Shown piece by piece: positions 18,662-25,329 of a stretch of DNA of 39,492 nt; position 1 is the first letter of the stretch; every line of letters starts with the position of its first letter. The DNA is from Amnibacterium sp. (GTDB lineage: Bacteria > Actinomycetota > Actinomycetes > Actinomycetales > Microbacteriaceae): positions 1 to 39,492 of the forward strand of contig NZ_JAODBE010000005.1 of the NCBI RefSeq assembly GCF_025463795.1, read 5' to 3'. The notes under the pieces were generated by a model that was not told the DNA's origin, did not search any database, and worked only from the letters and a program-made list of their open reading frames with translations. The translations under genes and the position numbers were made by a program.

Positions 18662-19526
18662 TCAGCGTGGTGGGGTCACTCGCCCCGTGGCAGGCCGGCG
18701 GAGGCGGGTGCGCGCCGGTACGGTCGCCGATATCGCCGGGGTGGCGGTGGGCGTCGTGTTCCTGCTCCCCGTGCTCTGGCTCGCCGTCGGCGCGTTCAAG
18801 CCCGTCAGCGCCCTGGGTGCGTTCCCCCCAGAGCTGCTGCCGATCCCCGCGACGACCTCGAACTTCGCGGCGGCCTTCGCGACGAACAACTTCGGCGTCT
18901 TCCTCGGCAACAGCGTGATCGTCGGCGCGATGAGCACCGTGATCGTGGTGTGCCTCGGTCTGCCGGCGGCATACGGGCTCTCCCGGACCTCGATGCGAGG
19001 ACGCGGCGGTGTGCTGACCGGTCTCCTCGTCATCTCGGTCTTTCCGGTGATCGTGACCATCCCGCCGCTCTATGTGGCACTGCGCACGCTCGGTTGGCTC
19101 AACAGCTATCAAGCCCTCGTGCTGCCCTACGTGGCCTTCAACCTCCCACTCGCGATCTGGACGATGAGGAACTCGCTGCTGGCGGTCTCGCCGCAGATGG
19201 AGGAGGCCGCGGAGGTGGATGGGGCGTCGCTGCCGCGGACGATCCTCCAGATCATCGTGCCGCAAGCGCTTCCGGGGATCTTCGTGGCGGCGGTGCTGAC
19301 CTTCGTGGCGTGCTGGCAGGAGTTCCTGATGGCCTTGAGCTTCAACTCGAATGCGGCGTACCAGACCGCCCCGGTCGGCATCGCGCTGTTCGGGGGCACA
19401 TTCCAGCTGCCGTACGGGACCATCTTCGCGGCGTCGCTGGTCGCCCTCCTCCCGATCCTTCTGCTGGTTCTCGCGCTGCGTCGCTGGGTCGTCGACGGAC
19501 TCAGCACGGGCTCCGTGAAGGGATAA
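18654..19526 (+). CDS. Sugar ABC transporter permease (MalG/UgpE type)
   Basis: A 290-residue permease with six predicted spans. Its EAA loop is QMEEAAEVDGASLPRTILQI, and NLPLAIWTMRN and the C-terminal DGLSTGSVKG are family hallmarks. The GTG start lies within the end of the first permease gene, with GGAGG a few bases upstream. It forms the membrane channel with the preceding permease. The next gene starts 3 bp after its stop, so the operon continues. Confidence 0.94.
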   Translation: MADQRGGVTRPVAGRRRRVRAGTVADIAGVAVGVVFLLPVLWLAVGAFKPVSALGAFPPELLPIPATTSNFAAAFATNNFGVFLGNSVIVGAMSTVIVVCLGLPAAYGLSRTSMRGRGGVLTGLLVISVFPVIVTIPPLYVALRTLGWLNSYQALVLPYVAFNLPLAIWTMRNSLLAVSPQMEEAAEVDGASLPRTILQIIVPQALPGIFVAAVLTFVACWQEFLMALSFNSNAAYQTAPVGIALFGGTFQLPYGTIFAASLVALLPILLLVLALRRWVVDGLSTGSVKG

Positions 19527-19529
19527 GCG

Positions 19530-20600
19530 GTGCACGAGGATCCGGAAGCGGGAGAGGCATGCGCCCGCGACGCCCGCGTGGTCGGCATCGCGGGCGTGTG
19601 GCACGTGCACGCCGCTGACTACGTGGCGGAGCTGCTCGAACGCACCGACGTCCGGATCCGTGGCGTCTGGGACCGCCGTCCCGCGGCCGCTCGGGCGTTC
19701 GCCGAGCCCCGCGGATTGCGCTGGGTGGACGATCTGGACGGGCTGCTCGAGGACCCGTCGGTGGATGCGGTGGTCGTGACGACCGCGACGGCGGACCATC
19801 CCGACGTCATCGCCAGGGCCCTGAGAGCGGGGAAGGACGTCTTCTCGGAGAAGGTGCTCGCCATCCGGCTGGAGGACGCCCTCGCCCTGGAGGCGCTGGC
19901 CTCGCAGCTGGACCGGGTGCTCTTCGTGTCCTTCCAACGTCTCGCGGAGCCGTGGGTGAGGACTCTCGACGGGGTGGTGCGATCGGGTCGTCTTGGAAGG
20001 ATCATGTCGTCGCGATTCCGCTTCCAGCACGCGGGCGCGGCGGCTGGCTGGCTTCCGGCGGGATTCCTCTCCGGCCAGGAGGCCGGTGGAGGCGCGGTGA
20101 TCGACCTCGGCGTGCACGGCCTCTACTTGAGCCAGCTGATGAACGGAGCGTTCCCCGTCAGCGTCTCCTCTCGCGTGTCGCATCTCACGGGGTCGGCGGT
20201 CGAGGACGACTCGGTCGTCATCCTCGAATACGGGAACGGTTCGCGCAGCGTCCTGGAGACGAGCCTCGTGACCGCCCCGGACGATGTGCGGTGGGCCGAG
20301 GTCCACGGCACGGAAGGCTCGGCGTACATCTCCCCTGAGGACCTGACCGTTCGTGTGCGGCGCGGGGACGAGACGACGTGGGCGGTGCAGCAGCCGTCCG
20401 AACCCTGGCCGCGCCCTCTCGAGGTCTTCCTGGGCACGGACGCCGGAGGTCCCGACCAGGCGCGCAACCGGGCGGACTCGCTCCGGATGGTGGCCCTCGT
20501 CTCCGCGGCGTACGCCTCCGCGGCGAGCGGGAAGGCCGTGCGGGTCACCGATCCCTCGCGGATCACGGCCGTACCCGGCGATGGAAGCGCGCCGGCGTGA
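19530..20600 (+). CDS. Gfo/Idh/MocA-family oxidoreductase
   Basis: A 356-residue NAD(P)-dependent dehydrogenase. The Rossmann start is VVGIAGVWHVHAADYV, with an unusual WHVH after the dinucleotide loop. The lysine-bearing motif is SEKVL instead of the usual EKP. The catalytic-type GGGAVIDLGVHGLYL keeps the Asp and His pair. Such enzymes oxidise hydroxyls of sugars or cyclitols, which would suit the product of the operon's dioxygenase. GTG 19530 follows the permease stop by 3 bp; there is no strong ribosome-binding site, so translation is probably coupled. Confidence 0.88.
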   Translation: MHEDPEAGEACARDARVVGIAGVWHVHAADYVAELLERTDVRIRGVWDRRPAAARAFAEPRGLRWVDDLDGLLEDPSVDAVVVTTATADHPDVIARALRAGKDVFSEKVLAIRLEDALALEALASQLDRVLFVSFQRLAEPWVRTLDGVVRSGRLGRIMSSRFRFQHAGAAAGWLPAGFLSGQEAGGGAVIDLGVHGLYLSQLMNGAFPVSVSSRVSHLTGSAVEDDSVVILEYGNGSRSVLETSLVTAPDDVRWAEVHGTEGSAYISPEDLTVRVRRGDETTWAVQQPSEPWPRPLEVFLGTDAGGPDQARNRADSLRMVALVSAAYASAASGKAVRVTDPSRITAVPGDGSAPA

Positions 20601-20662
20601 GCTGGTCGAGAACGGCGATCTCCACGTGCGGGAAGGCTCGGGGCGGGCTCGGAGCTGAACGA

Positions 20663-20690
20663 TAGGCTGGTCACCGGCCGACCTTCGGCC
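20663..20690 (+). promoter_or_regulatory. Possible ROK promoter and leader hairpin
   Basis: A TAGGCT box at 20663-20668 could serve as the -10 for the ROK gene. Just downstream, GGCCGA-CCT-TCGGCC (20676-20690) forms a small perfect hairpin in the leader. No good -35 is seen. Confidence 0.35.
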
Positions 20691-20710
20691 CGCTACAGAG
20701 GTATCCGGGT

Positions 20711-21955
20711 GTGAACACAGCTGCTCGTCGTGCATCGGGAAGCACGGCTCTGGCTCTTCGGCTGATCCGAGTGCACAAGGTGCTCAGCCGGGTGGAGCTC
20801 TCCGAGCGAATGGGGTTCACCGTCGCGGCGATGACGAACATCGTGCGGAGCTTGCTTTCCGACGGCTTCATCGAGGAGGCGGGAAGTTCCGGCAACACCG
20901 GGGGAAAGCCCAGGACGTTGCTGCGGATCAAAGGCGACTCGGCCTACGCCGTGGGGGTCTCGGTCGACCTGGAGAGCATGTCCTTCGTTCTGGTGAACCT
21001 CGCCGGGGACGTCGTCGATACCCTCCCCACCCGAGCGTCTCCTCAGGGCGACGAGACATTGGCCGCCGAGATCGCTCGCGGCGTCGATGACCTCCTCGAG
21101 CGGACGGAGGTCCCTCGGGATCGGGTGATCGGGGTCGGTATCGCCGGCCAGGGGCCGCATGGCCGTTCGGCGACCGGCCGGGCGTCGGCAGGGCCCTATG
21201 CCGACCAGTGGCTGGACGACGAGGTGGGTCACCTCGTGACTCGGGGTCTCGATCTACCGGTCCTGATCCAGAACGACGCGAACGCCGTTGCTGCCGGTGA
21301 ATTCAGCCTGAGCCTCGACGCGCGCACCTCCGGCAACTTCGCCTGCGTCTACCTGGGCGAGTCCGGCCTCGGGTCGGGCATCTTCACGGACGGCCAGCTC
21401 CTTCTCGGCAGCAACTCGTATGCCGGGGCGATCGCACACCTGTCCATCGATGTGGACGGGCCTGAATGCTTCTGTGGGAGCCGGGGGTGCCTGGAGCTGT
21501 ACAGCGCTCCGCGGTCCATCATCGAGGCTGTTCGAGCTCACGACGAAGATGCGGCCGACGATGCCATCGGCGTCGCTGCGTCGGGTCCGGTGACGATGTC
21601 CGATGTCGCTCGAGTGTATTCGGCGGCTCGGTCCGGTCACCCGTACGCGGCGGAACTCGTCTCGGACATCGCTCGCTATGTGGCGTCTGCGAGCGCGACG
21701 ATGGCCACCCTCCTGGATCTCAATCTGATCGTGTTCTCCGGCGACGGCTTCCTCGGCATCGAGGAGCTCTGCTTGACCGCTGCCCGGGACGTCGCCGGCC
21801 GGTTCATGGAGGTCGGCGCCCGCCCTGGTTTCGCGGTTCGCATGTCGCAACTCGGTCCAGGGAACGTGGCCGCCGCCGTGGGCGCAGCGGTCGGTGCGCT
21901 CGAGGCGCTTCCGATGCAGGTCCCGCCCCTGATCGCCGCGTCCGGTGGCGCCTAG
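20711..21955 (+). CDS. ROK-family transcriptional regulator
   Basis: A 414-residue protein. An N-terminal winged helix (about residues 10-75, with SRVELSERMGFTVAAMTNIVRSLLSDGFIEE) is followed by a sugar-kinase-like ROK domain. The zinc motif is present as CFCGSRGCLE (CxCGxxGCxE). The kinase loop reads VLIQNDANAVAAGE, where QNDAN carries the Asp. Such proteins sense a sugar and usually repress the adjoining uptake genes. Start GTG 20711, with AGAGG 9 nt upstream. Third codon positions use more A/T than in the core genes, suggesting a different origin. Confidence 0.9.
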   Translation: MNTAARRASGSTALALRLIRVHKVLSRVELSERMGFTVAAMTNIVRSLLSDGFIEEAGSSGNTGGKPRTLLRIKGDSAYAVGVSVDLESMSFVLVNLAGDVVDTLPTRASPQGDETLAAEIARGVDDLLERTEVPRDRVIGVGIAGQGPHGRSATGRASAGPYADQWLDDEVGHLVTRGLDLPVLIQNDANAVAAGEFSLSLDARTSGNFACVYLGESGLGSGIFTDGQLLLGSNSYAGAIAHLSIDVDGPECFCGSRGCLELYSAPRSIIEAVRAHDEDAADDAIGVAASGPVTMSDVARVYSAARSGHPYAAELVSDIARYVASASATMATLLDLNLIVFSGDGFLGIEELCLTAARDVAGRFMEVGARPGFAVRMSQLGPGNVAAAVGAAVGALEALPMQVPPLIAASGGA

Positions 21956-22187
21956 GCGAGTTCGCCTGACCAGTCTTCTGGACCTATCTCAGCCCTGCCG
22001 ATGTGGCGACGGTCACCGCCCTGTTCTTTTCGGAGGGACCTGCTCCCCCTTGTGCCGCGCGTGCGGGACGAGAGCGGGCGCCCGATGGACGATGCAGCCC
22101 TCCAGCGGGTCCGTCCCGGAATCGTCGCCTACGCGCCCGCCGAAGTCACCGAGGCCGAGGCCAGCCTGCGGGAGCAGCGGGGTGCTA
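21956..22187 (+). other. Degraded stretch, peptide fragments in shifting frames
   Basis: No intact gene is seen between the ROK gene and the recombinase remnant. Protein-like pieces appear in different frames: FWTYLSPADVATVTALFF near 21970-22025 in one, then DESGRPMDDAALQRVRPGIV and AYAPAEVTEAEASLREQ near 22065-22180 in another. I do not recognise them. They look like frameshifted debris. Confidence 0.4.
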
Positions 22188-22562
22188 TGGCCGAAGGGCG
22201 CTCTCGAACTCGCCTGGCGCCGGGCACGTGCTGCAGCCGGTGTGGACGAGCGTCCGACCTTCCACGGGCTCCGCGCAATGTATTTGACGGCGTACACGGC
22301 GGCGGGTGCGCCGATGCCGCTGGTGATGGCCTGTGGCGGGCACTCGTCGGTGAAGGCGGCGATGGAGTACCAGCGCAACCTGTCAGACCTGTCGAGCGAC
22401 GAGAAGAAGGCGATGATTGCGCGGCTCGTGAGCAAGAAAGACCGCAAAGAGTTCGGCAGATGGTGCACGCGGGGTGCACAGGCCCCGGAAACGACGAACG
22501 GCCTGATCGGGTTCCTCTGGCGAGAGAAGTTCCTGATCAGGCCGTTCGTCTTGTGGATCTGA
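22188..22562 (+). pseudogene. Tyrosine recombinase (integrase), C-terminal remnant
   Basis: From the codon for Trp at 22188 the frame reads WPKGALELAWRRARAAAGV, then THE box-II motif FHGLR (HxxR), GGHSSVKAAMEYQ with the GH and the catalytic Tyr, then a charged tail. These are the last three catalytic elements of a phage-type tyrosine recombinase. The N-terminal arm-binding and core-binding domains and the box-I Arg are missing upstream in all frames, so the enzyme is broken. The remnant reads straight toward the 3' end of tRNA-Ala(GGC), the standard position of an integrase beside its tRNA attachment site. The frame stops only at 22562, inside the tRNA 3' end. Confidence 0.75.
22493..22550 (-). 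terminator. Terminator of tRNA-Ala
   Basis: Perfect 16-bp arms GACGAACGGCCTGATC (22493-22508) and GATCAGGCCGTTCGTC (22535-22550) start 3 nt beyond the tRNA 3' end. The loop can fold further (CTCT/GAGA). On the minus strand GTTTCC follows the stem. It overlaps the end of the integrase remnant on the other strand. Confidence 0.75.
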
Positions 22563-22626
22563 GGGGACTCGAACCCCTGACCCCCTGCATGCCATGCAGG
22601 TGCGCTACCAACTGCGCCACAGACCC
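22554..22626 (-). tRNA. tRNA-Ala (anticodon GGC)
   Basis: A 73-nt cloverleaf. The acceptor is GGGTCTG paired with CAGATCC, and the single wobble in it is G3:U70, the alanine identity element. The D arm is GCGCAGTTGGTAGCGC, the anticodon arm CCTGCAT-GGC-ATGCAGG, the T arm GGGGTTCGAGTCCCC, and the discriminator A. CCA is not encoded (CAA follows). The 3' half is the likely attachment site of the element whose integrase remnant adjoins it. Confidence 0.95.
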
Positions 22627-22683
22627 GGACACCGCGTGAAGCGGCCTGTCGAGTGTACACCGACGGCCGTCGCCGGGTCGGAT

Positions 22684-24126
22684 TCAGCGGCTCGGCGCGG
22701 GCTCCGCGAGCAGCGGCGCGACCCGCTTGCTCGACCGGCCGGCCCAATCGGTGTTGCTCACCGACGCGAGCACGACGATGGCGACGCCGGCCACCGCGAT
22801 GGTCCACCAGAGCGGATGCGCGTCCGTCACGAGTGACCTGCCGACCTTCCCCCCGCTCGACGCGCCGGTGATCGAGCCCGCGAGGGCGATGCCGAGCGCC
22901 GTGCCGATCTGCCGGCCCGTCGAGGTGATCGCCGCGGCCGCGCCGCCCTGCGCGTTCGGCATGCCCGACACGGCGGTGTTCGTGATCGGGGCGTTCACGA
23001 GGCCGAACCCGGCCCCGAAGAGCGCGAAGATGACGAGGATCAGCAGGATCGGCGACGTCGCCGTCGTGAACGTCAGCAGCACGGCGGCCACGATGACGAT
23101 CAGGCCCGACAGCGTCATCGGCAGCCGCGTGCCCCGCGTGCCGACCAGGCGCCCCGACAGCGGCGACGTGAGCAGGATCAGGATCCCCGCCGGCATGAAC
23201 AGCAGACCCGTCGTCACGGGCGAGAAGCCGCGCGCGTCCTGCAGCGCGAGGGTGTTCGTGAACAGGAACGCGCCCCACGACCCGAACGCCGCGACCGCGG
23301 CGACGATCGCCGACGCGAACGGGATGCTCGCGAAGAACCGCGGATCGATGAGCGGGTCGTCCCGGTGCAGCTCGTACGGCACGAAGCCGACGAGCGCCGC
23401 AGCCCCCACCACGACCGCGCCGATCGTGAGCGGGGAGCCCCAGCCGAACTGCGGCCCCTCGATGATCGCGAACACGATCGTGGCGAGCCCCACGATCACG
23501 AGCAGCTGCCCGACGGGATCGAAGCGGCGCACCCGGTCCGACTTCGACTCCGGCACGAACAGGGCAGTGAGCACGATGGCCGCGACGACGATCGGCGCAT
23601 TCACCCAGAAGATCGACCGCCACCCGATCGTGTCGACGAGCAGGCCGCCGACGACCGGGCCGAAGCCGAGCGAGACGCCGCTGATCGCGCCCCAGACACC
23701 GAGTGCACGGGCCCGCGCCCGCTTGTCCGTGAACGTGTTCGTGACGATCGACAACGAGACCGGGTTGAGCATCGATCCACCGACCGCCTGCAGCACCCGG
23801 GAGGCGATCAGCATCCCGTCGGACACCGCCAGGCTGCAGAGGATCGACCCGACACCGAAGATCAGCAGCCCGATCTGGAACACCCGCCGCCGCCCGAAGC
23901 GATCGCCGCTCGACCCGGACAGCACGAGGAAGCTCGCGATCGTCAGCGTGTAGGCGTCGAGCGTCCACTGCAGGCTCGCGACACCGGCGTGCAGCTCCCT
24001 GCCGATCGAGGGCAGGGCCACGTTCGTCACCGTCGCGTCGAGCGTGACGATGAAGAGGCTGAGGCAGCAGATGACGAGGATCAGGACCCGGTGCCGGTAG
24101 CGGGGCGGCAGGTCGTCTTCAGGCAT
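22684..24126 (-). CDS. MFS drug-efflux transporter, DHA2 (14-span) type
   Basis: A 480-residue transporter of the EmrB/QacA group. Visible features are SLFIVTLDATVTNVALPSI in helix 1 (motif D1, with its acidic residue), GRRRVFQIGLL (motif A), and motif C GVSLGFGPVVGGLL in helix 5, which marks antiporters. It should export cationic or lipophilic compounds using the proton gradient; the substrate is not predictable. It is leaderless: the ATG stands 6 nt after a TAGCAT box. It is downstream of the acyl-CoA-dehydrogenase-like gene on the same strand but has its own promoter. Its 3' end faces the tRNA gene promoter. Confidence 0.93.
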   Translation of the reverse strand: MPEDDLPPRYRHRVLILVICCLSLFIVTLDATVTNVALPSIGRELHAGVASLQWTLDAYTLTIASFLVLSGSSGDRFGRRRVFQIGLLIFGVGSILCSLAVSDGMLIASRVLQAVGGSMLNPVSLSIVTNTFTDKRARARALGVWGAISGVSLGFGPVVGGLLVDTIGWRSIFWVNAPIVVAAIVLTALFVPESKSDRVRRFDPVGQLLVIVGLATIVFAIIEGPQFGWGSPLTIGAVVVGAAALVGFVPYELHRDDPLIDPRFFASIPFASAIVAAVAAFGSWGAFLFTNTLALQDARGFSPVTTGLLFMPAGILILLTSPLSGRLVGTRGTRLPMTLSGLIVIVAAVLLTFTTATSPILLILVIFALFGAGFGLVNAPITNTAVSGMPNAQGGAAAAITSTGRQIGTALGIALAGSITGASSGGKVGRSLVTDAHPLWWTIAVAGVAIVVLASVSNTDWAGRSSKRVAPLLAEPAPSR

Positions 24127-24132
24127 CGGTCG

Positions 24133-24138
24133 ATGCTA
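24133..24138 (-). promoter_or_regulatory. -10 box for the DHA2 MFS gene (leaderless)
   Basis: On the minus strand TAGCAT ends 6 nt before the ATG at 24126, leaving no leader for a Shine-Dalgarno. Confidence 0.5.
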
Positions 24139-24168
24139 GGTCGGCCTCCATCGGCGTTCGGTGGAGGC

Positions 24169-25329
24169 TCAGGAATCGGGGCTGCTCACCGGTCCGAGCA
24201 CGGCCGTCGCGATCGTGGTCAGTGCCGAGTCGGCGCTCGACGGGTTGAACGCGCCCGCGAGCACGTCCCGGTAGAGACGTGAGAGCTCGCTCGACGCCGC
24301 GTAGCCGCTCCCGCCGCCGACGAGGATCGCCTGGTCGACGACGCCTTTCGCCTGATCCGTGACCCGCACCTTGAGGCCCGACGCCTTCGCGAACCACCAC
24401 GGGCCGTGGTCGGCCCGCTCGTCGACGTCGCGCGCGAGCGAGCGGATCTGCGGATCGAGCCCGTCGTCGATCAAGGCGGCCGACGCGATCCGGCGCCGCA
24501 CATCCGGGTCGTCCGAACGGGACGCGCCGCCGAGCTTCAGGGACGTGCGCCGGGCCGCCGCCTCTGCGGCGAGCGCGACGGCCCGATGGGCGATGCCCGC
24601 GTAGACGGAGGCGAGCAGGATCTCGAAGTTCACGAAGACGCCGAAGACGAGCGGATCCGGATTCGGCCCGGGTGGCAGCCGCCGCACGATCCGGTCGGCG
24701 GGCACGACGGCGCCGGTCAGCACGGTGGTGTTGCTCTGCGTCGCCCGCTGGCCGAGCGTGTCCCAGTCCTCGCGGATCTCGATGCCGTCGGCCGAGCGGT
24801 CGAGGAAGCCCCAGACGATCCGCGGTGCGTCCTCGCTCGTCGAGTCGAGGCCGAAGGTGCCGAGGCGCGTCCACACCGGCGACAGCGAGGTGAACGTCTT
24901 CGTGCCCGTGTACGCGTAACCCCCGTCGGCACGTGGCGCGGCGGCGACGGTCGAGCCGAACAGCACGAGGTCGTTGCCCGCCTCGCTCACGCCGAACGCG
25001 AACACCTCGCCGGCCGCCGCCTCGCGGAGCACGAACTCGAGGGCGTCGTCGCCGCGGTCGAGCAGGGTCTTCGCGACCGCGGTCCACACGAGGTGCATGT
25101 TGACGGCCAGCGCGGTCGCGGGCGCGGCCTGCGCGAGGCGGGTCTGCTCGGCGGTCAGCTCTTCGAGCGAGAGCCCGGCACCGCCGAGGCGCTCCGGCGC
25201 GAGTGCGGCCAGGTAGCCGGCCGTCCGCAGCTCGGCGAAGTCGTCGTCGGGGAACGTGTTGTCGCGGTCGTGCGCGGCCGCGCGCTCGTGGATGCGGGCG
25301 AGCAGGCCGTCGTCGAGAAGACGCCTCAT
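24169..25329 (-). CDS. Acyl-CoA-dehydrogenase-fold flavoprotein, catalytic Glu not conserved
   Basis: A 386-residue protein with acyl-CoA dehydrogenase layout: helical N-domain (FAELRTAGYLAALAPERLGGAG), middle beta domain (FGVSEAGNDL, YTGTKTFTS, FLDRSADGIEI) and C-terminal helices ending with GGGSGYAASSELSRLYRD. Where classical enzymes have YEGTSEIQ with the catalytic Glu, this reads AFNPSSADS, with Asn at that place. It may therefore be a flavin monooxygenase or another non-dehydrogenase of the fold. I chose the ATG at 25329, which overlaps the alditol oxidase stop (ATGA); the longer frame reads into that gene. Confidence 0.82.
   Translation of the reverse strand: MRRLLDDGLLARIHERAAAHDRDNTFPDDDFAELRTAGYLAALAPERLGGAGLSLEELTAEQTRLAQAAPATALAVNMHLVWTAVAKTLLDRGDDALEFVLREAAAGEVFAFGVSEAGNDLVLFGSTVAAAPRADGGYAYTGTKTFTSLSPVWTRLGTFGLDSTSEDAPRIVWGFLDRSADGIEIREDWDTLGQRATQSNTTVLTGAVVPADRIVRRLPPGPNPDPLVFGVFVNFEILLASVYAGIAHRAVALAAEAAARRTSLKLGGASRSDDPDVRRRIASAALIDDGLDPQIRSLARDVDERADHGPWWFAKASGLKVRVTDQAKGVVDQAILVGGGSGYAASSELSRLYRDVLAGAFNPSSADSALTTIATAVLGPVSSPDS

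Noticed and set aside
22188-22562. Functional integrase
   Set aside because: The N-terminal domains and the first catalytic Arg are missing in every frame, so activity is not expected.
22554-22626. G:T pair in the tRNA acceptor stem as a sign of recombination damage
   Set aside because: It is G3:U70, the normal alanine identity pair, so the tRNA is intact.
22001-22639. Open frame running through the degraded stretch, integrase and tRNA on the plus strand
   Set aside because: It crosses the tRNA gene and shows no family motif over most of its length; the integrase motifs are in another frame.
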